64,000 bases of DNA from Rhizobium album (GTDB taxonomy: Bacteria > Pseudomonadota > Alphaproteobacteria > Rhizobiales > Rhizobiaceae), in contig NZ_QFBC01000002.1 of the NCBI RefSeq assembly GCF_003122325.1, positions 372,001 through 436,000 of the forward strand, written 5' to 3'. Below, one piece after another: positions 54,758-64,000 of the stretch; position 1 is the first letter of the stretch; the number at the start of each line of letters is the position of its first letter. Under the pieces are notes generated by a model. That model was not told where the DNA came from. It saw nothing but the letters and a program-made list of their open reading frames with translations, and made no database searches. The translations under genes were made by a program, and so were the position numbers.

Positions 54758-55792
54758 ATGAACAACCATCCGACCGTCCTGCCCGCCAATCATCCGCCTG
54801 TCCGCAACGGCAAGGTCGGGGTGCTCCTGGTCAACCTCGGAACGCCCGACGGCACGGATTATACCTCCATGCGCCGCTACCTCAAGGAATTCCTGACCGA
54901 CCGGCGCGTCATCGAGTGGTCGCGGTTCTTCTGGTATCCGATCCTGTTCGGCATCGTGCTCAACACCCGCCCCGGCAAGGTCGGCAAGGCCTACGAACTG
55001 ATCTGGAACAAGGAAAAGAACGAAAGCTTCCTGCGCACCTATACGCGCAACCAGTCGGACCTGATGGCCGAGACCTTCAAGGACCTGCCCAACGTCCAGG
55101 TGGACTGGGCCATGCGTTACGGCCAGCCGTCGATCGCCTCGCGCGTCACGGCGCTGAAGGAGGCCGGTTGCGACCGCATCCTCGTCTTCCCGCTCTATCC
55201 GCAATATGCCGCCGCCACCACCGCCACCGTCAACGACAAGGTGTTCGAGACGCTGTTGAAGATGCGCTGGCAGCCGGCCTTGCGCACCGTGCCGCCCTAT
55301 CACGACGATCCGGTCTATATCGAGGCGCTGGCCAACTCCGTCAACCGCCACTACGCCACGCTCGACTGGGAGCCGGACCTGCTGATCACCTCGTTCCACG
55401 GCATCCCGAAAAGTTACTTCGAGAAGGGCGACCCCTATTATTGCCAGTGCATGAAGACCGCCCGGCTGCTGCGTGAAAAACTCGGCCTGCCGGAAAACAG
55501 GTTCATGGTTACCTTCCAGTCCCGCTTCGGGCCGGAGGAGTGGCTGCAGCCCTATACCGACAAGACGGTGGAAAAGCTGGCGCAGGACGGCGTCAAGCGC
55601 ATTGCCGTCATGAACCCCGGCTTCGTTTCCGACTGTCTGGAAACGCTGGAAGAAATCGCCGAGCAGGCGGGGGAATCCTTCCTGCACAATGGCGGCGAGA
55701 AGTTCACCCATATTCCCTGTCTCAATGACAGCGCCGACGGCATGGCGGTGCTGGAAAACGTTGTGCGCCGCGAAGTGCAGGGATGGATCTGA
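54758..55792 (+). CDS. hemH: Ferrochelatase
   Basis: 344 residues; inserts Fe(II) into protoporphyrin IX, last step of heme synthesis. Motifs: VGVLLVNLGTPDGTDYTSMR, VFPLYPQYAAATTAT, active-site His214 in TSFHGIPKSYFEKGD, and FQSRFGPEEWLQPYT. Start at the ATG 54758 (MNNHPTVLPANHPP). Monocistronic by appearance. Confidence 0.97.
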   Translation: MNNHPTVLPANHPPVRNGKVGVLLVNLGTPDGTDYTSMRRYLKEFLTDRRVIEWSRFFWYPILFGIVLNTRPGKVGKAYELIWNKEKNESFLRTYTRNQSDLMAETFKDLPNVQVDWAMRYGQPSIASRVTALKEAGCDRILVFPLYPQYAAATTATVNDKVFETLLKMRWQPALRTVPPYHDDPVYIEALANSVNRHYATLDWEPDLLITSFHGIPKSYFEKGDPYYCQCMKTARLLREKLGLPENRFMVTFQSRFGPEEWLQPYTDKTVEKLAQDGVKRIAVMNPGFVSDCLETLEEIAEQAGESFLHNGGEKFTHIPCLNDSADGMAVLENVVRREVQGWI

Positions 55793-55896
55793 CGGCCTTT
55801 TGCAAAAAGCCCGACACCACGCCCGAATAAAATGCTAAGCCGTTGCGTGAACAAACGGGGCCGCAACGGCCAGCGCAGTCGTCATGAGGGGGTGCT

Positions 55897-56898
55897 ATGG
55901 AATTCACGGGGTTTGATATCGTCGTCATCGCGGTGGTCGTTCTCGTTATCCTGGTCCTGTTTGCCGGGATCAAGACGGTGCCGCAGGGCTTCCGTTATAC
56001 CATCGAGCGTTTCGGCCGTTACACCCGCACCCTGGAGCCCGGCCTCAACCTGATCGTGCCCTTCATCGAACGGATCGGCTCCAAGCTGAACGTCATGGAG
56101 CAGGTGCTCGACGTCCCGACCCAGGAAGTGATCACCAAGGACAATGCCAGCGTCGCCGCCGACGCGGTGGCCTTCTATCAGATCCTCAACGCTGCCCAGG
56201 CGGCCTATCAGGTCGCCAATCTCGAAAACGCCATTTTGAACCTGACCATGACCAACATCCGCTCGGTCATGGGCTCCATGGATCTCGACGAACTGCTCTC
56301 CAACCGCGAGACGATCAACGACCGGCTGCTGCATGTCGTGGACGATGCCGTTGGCCCATGGGGCATCAAGGTCACCCGTATCGAAATCAAGGACATCCGT
56401 CCGCCCGTCGATCTCGTCGACGCCATGGCGCGGCAGATGAAGGCGGAGCGCGAGAAGCGCGCCCAGGTCCTGGAAGCCGAAGGCATGCGCAACGCGCAGA
56501 TTCTCAAGGCCGAAGGCGCCAAGCAGGCGGCGATCCTGCAGGCAGAGGGCCAGCGCGAGGCCGCCTTCCGCGATGCGGAAGCCCGCGAACGCCTGGCCGA
56601 AGCCGAAGCCAAGGCGACACGCATGGTCTCCGAAGCCATCGCCGCCGGTGACGTACAGGCGATCAACTACTTCGTCGCCCAGAAATATACGGAGGCACTG
56701 GCGTCCGTCGGCTCCGCGCCGAACTCCAAGGTCGTGCTGATGCCGATGGAAGCCTCGTCGCTGATCGGTTCGCTGGGCGGCATCGGCGCCATCGCCAAGG
56801 AGGTGTTCGGCGACGGCTCTTCTCCGCCGCAACGCAACCGCAACAGCGCGCGCACCACGCCGCAGGTCCCCTCGTCCACCCAGTCGCAGGAGAGCTGA
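55897..56898 (+). CDS. SPFH/band-7 membrane protein (stomatin/QmcA-like)
   Basis: 333 residues. One N-terminal TM helix (~6-25), SPFH domain ([55 protein letters not shown]) and a long coiled-coil region rich in Ala/Glu ([20 protein letters not shown]). Ends in a polar tail. With the adjacent NfeD gene it forms the standard slipin-NfeD membrane pair. AGGGGG ribosome binding site. Confidence 0.94.
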   Translation: MEFTGFDIVVIAVVVLVILVLFAGIKTVPQGFRYTIERFGRYTRTLEPGLNLIVPFIERIGSKLNVMEQVLDVPTQEVITKDNASVAADAVAFYQILNAAQAAYQVANLENAILNLTMTNIRSVMGSMDLDELLSNRETINDRLLHVVDDAVGPWGIKVTRIEIKDIRPPVDLVDAMARQMKAEREKRAQVLEAEGMRNAQILKAEGAKQAAILQAEGQREAAFRDAEARERLAEAEAKATRMVSEAIAAGDVQAINYFVAQKYTEALASVGSAPNSKVVLMPMEASSLIGSLGGIGAIAKEVFGDGSSPPQRNRNSARTTPQVPSSTQSQES

Positions 56899-56902
56899 GC
56901 CG

Positions 56903-57361
56903 ATGATCCATGCGCTTGCCGAGGAACTCGGGCCGTGGGGATGGTGGCTGCTCGGCCTGGTGCTGCTGGCCGCCGAACTGGTGTTGCCGGGCGTCTTTCT
57001 CGTCTGGATCGGTGCCGCCGCCATCGTCGTCGGCGCGCTGTCGCTGCTGTTGTGGGAAACGTCCTTCTGGCTCTGGCAGGTGCAACTGCTGATCTTCGCC
57101 GCCCTGTCGGTAGTGAGCGTCTTTCTCGGCCGGCGCCTGTTGTCCAACGGCAATGCCGTCACCGACGAGCCGCTGCTCAACCAGCGGGGCGCAAGCCTCG
57201 TCGGCCGGACGGCGACATTGCATGAGCCGGTCGTCGAAGGCCGGGGCCGCATCCGCCTGGATGATACGTTCTGGCCGGTGATGGGCCCGGACCTGCCGGC
57301 CGGCACCCGTGTTCGCGTCACCACCAGCAACGGCCGCGACCTGACGATCGAAGCCATCTGA
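56903..57361 (+). CDS. NfeD-family membrane protein
   Basis: 152 residues, short NfeD (NfeD1b) type: three TM segments in the first ~75 residues (WWLLGLVLLAAELVLPGVFL; AAAIVVGALSLLLW; LLIFAALSVVSVFLG) and a C-terminal OB-fold (LVGRTATLHEPVVEGRGRIR; MGPDLPAGTRVRVTTSNGRD). 4 bp after the SPFH gene. Convergent with kpsF, only 5 bp apart. Confidence 0.93.
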   Translation: MIHALAEELGPWGWWLLGLVLLAAELVLPGVFLVWIGAAAIVVGALSLLLWETSFWLWQVQLLIFAALSVVSVFLGRRLLSNGNAVTDEPLLNQRGASLVGRTATLHEPVVEGRGRIRLDDTFWPVMGPDLPAGTRVRVTTSNGRDLTIEAI

Positions 57362-57366
57362 TCGGC

Positions 57367-58362
57367 TCAGGCCACGCCGATCCGCAGCAGGTCATGGAAA
57401 TGAATGATGCCGATGGGAAAACGCTCGGCATCGACCACCATGAGCGCCGAAATATTGTGCTTCTGCAACAGTGCCATGGCGCCGGTCGCCAGCGTTTCCT
57501 CGCTGACCGTCTTCGGCGTGCGGGTCATGATATCGTCGACATTGAGCGCACTGAGATTGCGGCCGAGGTTACGGGCGATATCGCCGTCGGTAACGATGCC
57601 GCACAGGCGCCCGTCGGCATCAATGACGCCGACGCAGCCGAAGCGCATATGCGACAGCGTCTCCACTGCAAGTTGCATCGACGAGCCCAGCGGCACCAGC
57701 GGCACCCGGTCGCCCTTGTGCATGATATCGGAGACATGGGTCAGGCTCGCTCCCAGCTTGCCGCCGGGATGGAAGGTGCGGAAATCATGGGCGGTGAAAC
57801 CGCGCGCTTCGAGAAGCGCCACCGCAAGCGCATCGCCGATGGCGAGTTGCATCAGCGTCGAGGTGGTTGGTGCCAGGCCGTGCGGGCAGGCTTCCTGCTC
57901 GTTGGGCAGGAGCAGACGGACATCGGACTCGCGCGCCAGCGTCGAATTGACGCCGGAGGTGATGGCGATCAGCGGGATGGCGAAGCGGCGGGAAAAAGCG
58001 ATGATGCCGCGCAGTTCGGCGCTCTCGCCACTCCACGACAGCGCGATGATGACGTCGTCCTGGGTGATCATGCCGAGGTCGCCGTGATTGGCTTCGACGG
58101 GATGGACGAAGAAGGACGGCGTGCCGGTGGAGGCGAATGTCGCCGCCAGCTTGGAGCCGATATGGCCGCTCTTGCCGATGCCGGTGACGACAACCCGGCC
58201 GCTGATGCCACCGATGATTTCCACGGCCCGGGTAAACGGCTCGCCCAATCCGTTCGAAAGGGCATTTTCGATCGACTGCAGCCCGTTCTTTTCGGTGGCG
58301 ATCGTCCGCAGGGCGGATTCGACCGCGTTGCTTTCGACCAGTTTTATCGCGCGCTTGATCAT
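57367..58362 (-). CDS. kpsF: D-arabinose 5-phosphate isomerase, KpsF/GutQ family
   Basis: 331 residues; interconverts ribulose 5-phosphate and arabinose 5-phosphate, the first step to KDO for LPS or capsule. SIS domain (VVVTGIGKSGHIGSKLAATF; ALSWSGESAELRGII; PHGLAPTTSTLMQLAIGDAL) and two CBS domains (DIMHKGDRVPLV onward; DIMTRTPKTVSEETLA). Divergent from the barrel gene. Confidence 0.95.
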   Translation of the reverse strand: MIKRAIKLVESNAVESALRTIATEKNGLQSIENALSNGLGEPFTRAVEIIGGISGRVVVTGIGKSGHIGSKLAATFASTGTPSFFVHPVEANHGDLGMITQDDVIIALSWSGESAELRGIIAFSRRFAIPLIAITSGVNSTLARESDVRLLLPNEQEACPHGLAPTTSTLMQLAIGDALAVALLEARGFTAHDFRTFHPGGKLGASLTHVSDIMHKGDRVPLVPLGSSMQLAVETLSHMRFGCVGVIDADGRLCGIVTDGDIARNLGRNLSALNVDDIMTRTPKTVSEETLATGAMALLQKHNISALMVVDAERFPIGIIHFHDLLRIGVA

Positions 58363-58514
58363 GGCGATCAGTTAGCGCTTTTCCCGGTTCAAGTCCATCG
58401 ACAATGGCCGGGCGCGGGCAAACATCGCGGCCGCCGCCGCGGGCGATAAAGGAAACGTTAACCACGAGGCTTTACGATTGCGTAATCTTTCCAGCGACCG
58501 CCGGGCATGAACGC

Positions 58515-60050
58515 ATGACACACACAGCATACCATGGCGGAAAATCGTCCCGCCGTCCGACGGCGCGCGGCGCGGCGCTGCTGATCGGCTGCACGGTGCT
58601 TTGCGCACCGGCACTGCTGTTTGCGCAATCGGCAACCCGCAACACGCAGATGAAGCTGCCAACGGCAACCGCGACCTTCGACGGCAGCGATGCATCCGGC
58701 CTCGATACCAATGCAGCCACTGCAACGGAAACCACGACAAAAAAGGCGCCGTCGAAGCTCACCACCGGCTCGATCGCCGACCAGGAAGACCCGCCCGGCG
58801 GCATCAATACGCGGGCCCGGCGCCTGAGCGGCCAGGAGGACAATCTGGCGGCGGACGATCTCGGTCGCCTGAACCTGCGAGAAACCACCGAGGACGGGCT
58901 TTCCGCCCGCCAGGACCTCACCCGCGACGAGGCCCAGGGCATGCGCCTCGGCACCTTCACCCTGCGCCCGTCGATCACCCAGTCGATCGGCACGGAATCG
59001 ACCCGCAGCGGCGGCTCGCGCGACAACCGCACCTTCCTGCAGACCGGCATCAAGGGAACGCTGTCTTCGGACTGGTCGCGGCATGCGCTGACCGTCACCG
59101 GCGACGGCGTCTGGCAACGAAACATCAGCGGCAATGCCGAGACCGAACCGTCGGCCAACATCGATGCCCTGCTGCGCCTCGACCTTGCCGACAAAACGAT
59201 CATGAACATAACCGGCGGCTACAGCTTCTCCCGCGAGGATGCCGAGGATCCGAACGCCATCGCCGGCGCCAAGACACAGGCCGGTGTCCATACGTTCAAT
59301 ACCGGCGTCGAACTGAAACGGGATCTCGGCGTCATCCGCGGCGCGATCGGCGCAGGGCTTGAGCGGCGGGTCTATTCGGATGTGGAACTCTCCGACGGCA
59401 GCGAGCTTTCGCTGCATGATCGGGACCGGTGGAGCGGCGATCTGCGCGGCCGCGTCGGTTACGAACTGTCTCCCGCGCTCATTCCGTTCGTCGAAGCCTC
59501 GGTCGGCCGCTCCCGCTACGATCTCCGGACGGATACGCTGGGTTACGCCCGCTCCTACTGGACCTACACCGGCAAGGTCGGCATGGAGGTCGATCTCGGC
59601 GAAAAGCTGCGCGGCGAACTGGGCGTCGGCTATAAAACCGCGCGCTTCGACGACGACCGGCTGAAGAGCCTCGACGGCGCGCTGGTCGAAGGCAATGTCG
59701 CCTGGTCGCCGCAGCGCGGCACGGATGTGACGATCGGCATGACGACCACCGTCGAACCGTCGACCGCAGCCGGCCAAAGCGGCTACATGGGTTACGGCAT
59801 CAACGCCGGCATCGCCCACGAGGTGCGCGACAACGTCGTCGCCCGCCTCACCGGTGCTGCAACACTGCGCGACTATCCGAGAGGCGGCTCGCAGAACGAA
59901 ACGGTCTATCTCGTCGGCACCGGCCTGACATGGGGCCTCAACCGCCACCTCGACGTGACCGGTGACATCTCCTACGAGCGCACCGTCCGGAAAAGCGGCT
60001 CCGATACCGACGTGCTGCGCGCCGGCATCGGCCTGACCCTCAAGCGGTAG
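58515..60050 (+). CDS. Outer-membrane beta-barrel protein
   Basis: 511 residues with a signal peptide (GAALLIGCTVLCAPALLFAQ). An N-terminal Thr/Ala-rich linker (~45-130) leads to about 12-16 amphipathic strands with alternating hydrophobics, for example GVHTFNTGVELKRDLGVIRG and YARSYWTYTGKVGMEVDLG, ending VLRAGIGLTLKR. Fits the BBP2-like barrel family found in rhizobia. Function unknown; envelope context (kpsF, galU) is suggestive only. Confidence 0.88.
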   Translation: MTHTAYHGGKSSRRPTARGAALLIGCTVLCAPALLFAQSATRNTQMKLPTATATFDGSDASGLDTNAATATETTTKKAPSKLTTGSIADQEDPPGGINTRARRLSGQEDNLAADDLGRLNLRETTEDGLSARQDLTRDEAQGMRLGTFTLRPSITQSIGTESTRSGGSRDNRTFLQTGIKGTLSSDWSRHALTVTGDGVWQRNISGNAETEPSANIDALLRLDLADKTIMNITGGYSFSREDAEDPNAIAGAKTQAGVHTFNTGVELKRDLGVIRGAIGAGLERRVYSDVELSDGSELSLHDRDRWSGDLRGRVGYELSPALIPFVEASVGRSRYDLRTDTLGYARSYWTYTGKVGMEVDLGEKLRGELGVGYKTARFDDDRLKSLDGALVEGNVAWSPQRGTDVTIGMTTTVEPSTAAGQSGYMGYGINAGIAHEVRDNVVARLTGAATLRDYPRGGSQNETVYLVGTGLTWGLNRHLDVTGDISYERTVRKSGSDTDVLRAGIGLTLKR

Positions 60051-60079
60051 AGGTTCATCGGCCTTTCCATCATGCGAAA

Positions 60080-60106
60080 AAGGGCCTGGCTTTGCGCCCG
60101 GCCCTT
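60080..60106. terminator. Terminator between barrel gene and galU
   Basis: 7-bp stem AAGGGCC/GGCCCTT (60080-60086 with 60100-60106), extended by two pairs past a mismatch; A run on the left. Confidence 0.7.
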
Positions 60107-60141
60107 GGTGTTGCGTAAGGCTGACAGGCGGCGACAGCGCC

Positions 60142-61029
60142 TTACTTCAGCCCGGCCAGCAGCGCCTTCAGCGGCTCCTCGACGGTGGCGCGGATATCGG
60201 CGCGGTCCAGCGCGAAGGCGACGTTGGCGAGGATGAAGCCATCCTTGGCGCCGCAATCGAAGGTTTCGCCGCGGAAATGGTAACCGGCGAAATCCTGCGA
60301 GGTGGAGAGCTTCAGCATCGCATCCGTCAGCTGGATCTCGTTGCCGGCGCCGCGCTCCTGGGTTTCCAGGATCTTGAAGATTTCCGGCTGCAGGATGTAG
60401 CGACCGTTGATGAAGAAATTCGACGGCGCAGTGCCCTTGGCCGGCTTTTCCACCATGCCGGTGATCTTGAAGCCGTTGCCGATCGGATCGCCGACGCCGA
60501 CGATGCCGTATTTGTGGGCCTGGTCGGGGGCGCATTCCTCGACGGCGATGACGTTGCCGCCGCTATGGTCGTACAGCTCGACCATGCTCTTCATGCAGCC
60601 CTTTTCGCCGCGCATGATCATGTCGGGCAAAAGCAGCGCAAACGGCTCGTTGCCGATGATCTCGCGGGCGCACCAGACGGCGTGGCCGAGGCCGAGCGGC
60701 TCCTGCTGGCGAGTGAAGCTGGTCGTGCCCGCCTTCGGCAGCAGGCCGGACAGCAGGGTCAGCTCGGCATTCTTGTGGCGCTCGCGCAACGTCTGCTCGA
60801 GTTCGAACTGGATGTCGAAATAATCCTCGATCACATGCTTGCTGCGGCCGGTGACGAAGACCAGGTGCTCGATCCCGGCCGCGACGGCCTCCTCGACCAC
60901 ATACTGGATGACCGGCTTGTCGACGACGGTCAGCATTTCCTTCGGCACCGACTTGGTGGCGGGCAGGAACCGGGTTCCCAGACCTGCAACGGGAAAGACT
61001 GCCTTACGCACTTTTTGATGCTGGTTCAC
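60142..61029 (-). CDS. galU: UTP-glucose-1-phosphate uridylyltransferase
   Basis: 295 residues; makes UDP-glucose for exopolysaccharide, LPS and cyclic glucans (called exoN or galU in rhizobia). Motifs: [53 protein letters not shown] and [19 protein letters not shown]. Complete. Confidence 0.96.
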   Translation of the reverse strand: MNQHQKVRKAVFPVAGLGTRFLPATKSVPKEMLTVVDKPVIQYVVEEAVAAGIEHLVFVTGRSKHVIEDYFDIQFELEQTLRERHKNAELTLLSGLLPKAGTTSFTRQQEPLGLGHAVWCAREIIGNEPFALLLPDMIMRGEKGCMKSMVELYDHSGGNVIAVEECAPDQAHKYGIVGVGDPIGNGFKITGMVEKPAKGTAPSNFFINGRYILQPEIFKILETQERGAGNEIQLTDAMLKLSTSQDFAGYHFRGETFDCGAKDGFILANVAFALDRADIRATVEEPLKALLAGLK

Positions 61030-61238
61030 ACATGCCTCCTCAGGCGTTTTGCGGGGTCTCGTTCATGACCTTGTGTTTCGACCTAGGACAAATTTGCTAC
61101 TTTTTTGCAAAAGATGACCCGCTTTGTGTTTCATGGTAAAGAGTTTGTTGACTTCATTCTTGTAATCTTCGCGTTTGAGCCGGATGTGTATTTCGCCTTC
61201 CGAACCGCAACTCATGAGAGAAACGGACAGGACAGTTG

Positions 61239-62456
61239 ATGACCAACAATCGAAAGTTCTCCCTCCTGGGCCTCGCTCTGGCGTTCGTGGTCGCAACGAC
61301 CGTGACGCCCGCGCCTGCACGCGCCGATGCCGGTTTTAGACAGTGGATCGACAATTTCTACGAAACGGCGTCGCAAAGCGGCATCACCCGTGCGACCTAC
61401 CGCAAGGCCTTTGCCGGCGTGACCGATCCCGATCCGGATGTTCTGGAAAAGGCGCGTTATCAGCCGGAATTCAAGTCGAGAGTGTGGGACTACGTCGATT
61501 CCCGTGTCAATCCGTATACCGTCAAGATCGGCCGCGAGATGGCCGTCAAGCACGGTCAGACGTTGAAGGCACTGGAACGTCATTTCGGTGTCGATAAGAA
61601 TATCCTCCTCGCCATCTGGTCGATGGAATCTAATTATGGCGCAGTTTTGGAGAAGGAAGACCGTCTTCACTATGTTCCGCGCGCTTTGGCCACGCTTGCC
61701 TATGCCGACCCGAAGCGGGCGAAATTTGCCCGCACCCAGTTGGTCGCGGCGCTGAAGATCCTGCAGAACGGCGATATCAGCGCCAACGGCATGACCGGCT
61801 CCTGGGCCGGCGCCATGGGTCATACCCAGTTCATCCCGACCAGCTACCTGCTCTACGCCATCGACGCCGACGGCAACGGCCATCGCGACATCTGGAATTC
61901 CGTGCCGGATGCGCTGGCGACCTCCGCCAACCTGTTGATGAAAAACGGCTGGCAGACGGGCAAGACCTGGGGCTACGAGGTGGTCGTGCCATCAGGCGGC
62001 AACAAATATTCCGGCAAGACGCTGACGCTGGCCGAGTGGGAGAAGCTCGGCTTCATCCGGCCGAGCGGCAAGGGGTTCAAGAACGGCAAGGACCGCGCCT
62101 CGCTGAAATTGATGGCGGGCGCCGGTGGCCCCGGCTTCCTGATGACCAAGAACTTCTTCACCATCAAGAAATACAATGCCGCCGACACCTATGCGCTGGC
62201 CGTCGGATTGCTGGCCGACGAAATCGCCGGTTACGGCGGCATGCAGCAGCGCTGGCCGCGTCCGGACGGCACGCTCGACGTCAGGGAGAAGTTCGAATTG
62301 CAGACCCGCCTCAAGGCGCTCGGTTATTACAACGGCGAGGTGGACGGTAATTTCGGTTCCGGCTCCAAGGCGGCGATCACCAGCATTCAGCAGCGGCTCG
62401 GCATGGAACAGAACGGCGAACCATCGCAGGCGCTGCTCAACGCGCTCAGAAAATAG
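61239..62456 (+). CDS. Lytic murein transglycosylase, MltB family (soluble)
   Basis: 405 residues. Signal peptide (FSLLGLALAFVVATTVTPAP to RADAG), SLT_2 catalytic domain with Glu130 in IWSMESNYGA and the MltB motifs GSWAGAMGHTQFIPTSY and DGNGHRDIWNSVPDALAT, then a C-terminal peptidoglycan-binding domain (LQTRLKALGYYNGEVDGNFG). No lipobox, so periplasmic. ATG 61239 with AGGA 8 bases upstream. Confidence 0.95.
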   Translation: MTNNRKFSLLGLALAFVVATTVTPAPARADAGFRQWIDNFYETASQSGITRATYRKAFAGVTDPDPDVLEKARYQPEFKSRVWDYVDSRVNPYTVKIGREMAVKHGQTLKALERHFGVDKNILLAIWSMESNYGAVLEKEDRLHYVPRALATLAYADPKRAKFARTQLVAALKILQNGDISANGMTGSWAGAMGHTQFIPTSYLLYAIDADGNGHRDIWNSVPDALATSANLLMKNGWQTGKTWGYEVVVPSGGNKYSGKTLTLAEWEKLGFIRPSGKGFKNGKDRASLKLMAGAGGPGFLMTKNFFTIKKYNAADTYALAVGLLADEIAGYGGMQQRWPRPDGTLDVREKFELQTRLKALGYYNGEVDGNFGSGSKAAITSIQQRLGMEQNGEPSQALLNALRK

Positions 62457-62495
62457 CGCTGGTCCTTGTGCGGCGAACGGCGTAATCAAAACGGG

Positions 62496-63665
62496 ATGAA
62501 GACACGCCCATCCTCATCGACGGGTCTGATGCAGCGGAGCCTTGCGGCTCTGCTGGCATTGTTGTTTTGCTTTTCCTGCCTGCCGCCGCCTGCCTATGCC
62601 CAGGATCGCGGAGAGCGCAAGACGCTGCTGCAACTGCTGTTCGGCAAGAAACCCAAGAAGGCCGCGGTCGAAGAAATCATCACGCCACGCCAGACGCGGC
62701 CACGCACCCGCAAGCGCAATCCTGCCGCCAATACGACAGCCACTGCAGCCAGCCAGGACCAGCCGCAACCCGTGACCAAGGCGGAAAACGCCAGGAAAAT
62801 CCTGGTAATCGGCGACTTCCTGGCAAACAGCCTCGGCGACGGACTGACGGCGGCCTTCGAGACATCGCCGAATGTCGTCGTCGAAAACCGCAACAGCGTC
62901 GCCTCCGGCCTGGTGCGTGAAGACCACTACGACTGGCAGGCGCAGTTGCCGACCTTCATCGACGAGATCAAGCCGGCGATGGTGGTGATCATGATCGGCG
63001 CCAACGACCGGCAGCAGATGGCGATCAACGGCACGCGCGAAAAATTCCGCACGGAAGCCTGGCTGAAGGAATATGAGGTCCGCGCCGCCAAACTGGCGGC
63101 AGCGGTACGCTCCCGGAACCTGCCCTTGCTCTGGGTCGGCCTGCCGGCCTTCCAGTCGCCGTCGATGACGGCGGATGCGCTGCAGTTCAACGGCATGTTC
63201 CGCACGCAGGTGGAGCGCGCCGGCGGCGAGTTCATCGACGTCTGGGACGGTTTCGTCGACGAGAACGGCAAATTCGTCATCACCGGCTCCGACGTCAACG
63301 GCCAGCAGGTGCGATTGCGCAATTCCGACGGCATGAACCTGACGCGTGCCGGCCGTCGCAAGCTCGCCTTCTACGTCGAAAAATCGGCAAAACGGCTTCT
63401 CGGCGATACGGCGTCGCCGGAACTGGTCCGGCTCGACGCCAGCAATCTTCCCGAACTCCTCGACCTGCCGCCGGCCGAAAACAACAGGATCGTGCGCACA
63501 CCGCCGATCAGCCTGATCGACCCCGAACTCGACGGCGGCAAGGAATTGCTCGGCGCCCGCGCCATGCCCGTCATGCTCGACCAGTCCGCCCGCCGGCTGC
63601 TGATCGAAAAGGGAGAAATGGAAGCGGCGCCGGCGGGGCGCATCGATGATTATCGGATGAAGTAG
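62496..63665 (+). CDS. DUF459 SGNH-fold protein lacking catalytic Ser and His
   Basis: 389 residues. Signal peptide (LAALLALLFCFSCLPPPAYA), basic linker, then a DUF459/SGNH-hydrolase domain. Block I reads LVIGDFLANSL: Phe108 replaces the nucleophile Ser after Gly106-Asp107. Block III GANDRQQM is kept, but block V is SDGMNLT with Asn281 where His is expected. So it is probably a non-catalytic member. 39 bp after the transglycosylase gene, likely same transcript. In related genomes DUF459 proteins sit with envelope polysaccharide or murein genes. Confidence 0.88.
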   Translation: MKTRPSSSTGLMQRSLAALLALLFCFSCLPPPAYAQDRGERKTLLQLLFGKKPKKAAVEEIITPRQTRPRTRKRNPAANTTATAASQDQPQPVTKAENARKILVIGDFLANSLGDGLTAAFETSPNVVVENRNSVASGLVREDHYDWQAQLPTFIDEIKPAMVVIMIGANDRQQMAINGTREKFRTEAWLKEYEVRAAKLAAAVRSRNLPLLWVGLPAFQSPSMTADALQFNGMFRTQVERAGGEFIDVWDGFVDENGKFVITGSDVNGQQVRLRNSDGMNLTRAGRRKLAFYVEKSAKRLLGDTASPELVRLDASNLPELLDLPPAENNRIVRTPPISLIDPELDGGKELLGARAMPVMLDQSARRLLIEKGEMEAAPAGRIDDYRMK

Positions 63666-63932
63666 AAGCCATCCGGCAATTGCGTGGGGCGTCATAGGAA
63701 TGGTGCCCGACAAACCATCACCAGTCTGTCAACAAGTGACCATTTTCTCGATAACGTCGTCCTCGGCCATGTCCCGAGCATCTGCCGTCGCCCGACAAGT
63801 CATTGACGGCAAAGGATCTATGGGTCGTGCTTGGATGCTCGGCACAAGGCCGAGCAGGACGCAGGAGCGGTTTTCCGGCATGTCAGCAGCCTGAAAAGCG
63901 ACCGACATGCCAAACCCGGCGATATGTTCCGC
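63666..63932. other. Short intergenic region, no gene recognised
   Basis: 267 bp between the SGNH gene and gltD. A minus-strand frame of about 60 codons (ending VIEKMVTC, stop near 63730) has no plausible ribosome binding site and matches nothing I know. It may hold the gltD terminator, but no strong hairpin is evident. Confidence 0.5.
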
Positions 63933-64000
63933 TTACCGCGGCAGGATGCTCGATCCCATCAACGCTTCATCGATCGCCCGCGCCGCCTGGCGGCCTTCGC
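63933..64000 (-). CDS. gltD: Glutamate synthase small subunit, C-terminal end (partial)
   Basis: The last 21 codons of a minus-strand gene entering from the right edge: EGRQAARAIDEALMGSSILP and a final Arg before TAA (63935-63933). This is the usual C-terminus of GltD, the FAD/NADPH subunit of glutamate synthase. Only the tail is visible, so the call rests on this short but characteristic stretch. Confidence 0.78.
   Translation of the reverse strand, partial: EGRQAARAIDEALMGSSILPR

Noticed and set aside
63700-63932. Small ORFs near the right edge
   Set aside because: Around 60 codons each, no ribosome binding site and no recognisable product.

Overview
The window is ordinary chromosome of an alphaproteobacterium of the order Hyphomicrobiales (Rhizobiales), most like Rhizobium/Neorhizobium/Agrobacterium. 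The evidence is the high-GC coding sequence and a set of typical families: RcdA, GapR (DUF2312), DUF4164 next to zapA and 6S RNA, DUF1127, DUF1192, paired DUF465 proteins before purE-purK, an Omp10-type lipoprotein and homospermidine synthase. I see no rRNA, tRNA, CRISPR array, prophage or intact insertion sequence. Nearly all of the window is coding, on both strands, and many convergent pairs are separated by clear hairpin terminators.

Layout. 1-1240: ruvC followed on the same strand by a vapBC toxin-antitoxin module with its own promoter and palindromic operator. 1.4-3.8 kb: a chemoreceptor. 3.9-6.9 kb: tkt-gap. 7.1-12.6 kb: the zapA / 6S RNA / 5-formyltetrahydrofolate cyclo-ligase / ymdB neighbourhood, interrupted by a NUDIX hydrolase and a second chemoreceptor. 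12.8-20.2 kb: pyridoxamine-oxidase-like protein, yebC, luciferase-family oxidoreductase, CPA1 antiporter, pgk, PhzF-like isomerase and a 53-residue membrane protein. 20.4-25.8 kb: MFS transporter, DUF1192, rcdA behind two perfect CtrA boxes with a candidate small RNA between them, rpmE, an MsbA-like ABC exporter and an unknown protein. 25.8-31.2 kb: six minus-strand genes (ThiE-like, Sel1, Cys-cluster, SuhB, MotA/TolQ-like, OmpA/MotB-like). 31.4-37.4 kb: DUF1127, TSUP permease, ArsR regulator, two DUF465 genes, purE-purK, rpmJ, a TPR protein, a wrecked alpha/beta-hydrolase gene and an unknown coiled-coil protein. 37.5-45 kb: pyk with an upstream DUF1036 gene, N-formylglutamate amidohydrolase-DUF1244-gapR, a long DUF882/M15 envelope protein and a sigma54 response regulator. 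45.2-50.2 kb: pepF, pabB-pabC, YCII protein and a heme-dependent N-demethylase-like protein. 50.3-57.4 kb: homospermidine synthase, Omp10 lipoprotein, secreted nucleotidase with LysM, hemH and an SPFH-NfeD pair. 57.4-64 kb: kpsF, outer-membrane barrel, galU, MltB-type transglycosylase, a DUF459 SGNH pseudo-hydrolase and the last 21 codons of gltD.

Themes: central carbon metabolism (tkt, gap, pgk, pyk), cell-cycle control (rcdA with CtrA sites, gapR, zapA) and the cell envelope (MotA/OmpA-like pair, DUF882, mltB, kpsF, galU, barrel, LysM nucleotidase). The most interesting spots are the CtrA-flanked intergenic region before rcdA with a probable small RNA, the non-flagellar ion-motor pair in the suhB operon, and the SGNH protein that has lost its catalytic Ser and His. 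No part looks like a classical accessory island, so the novelty here is in regulation and in poorly described housekeeping genes.
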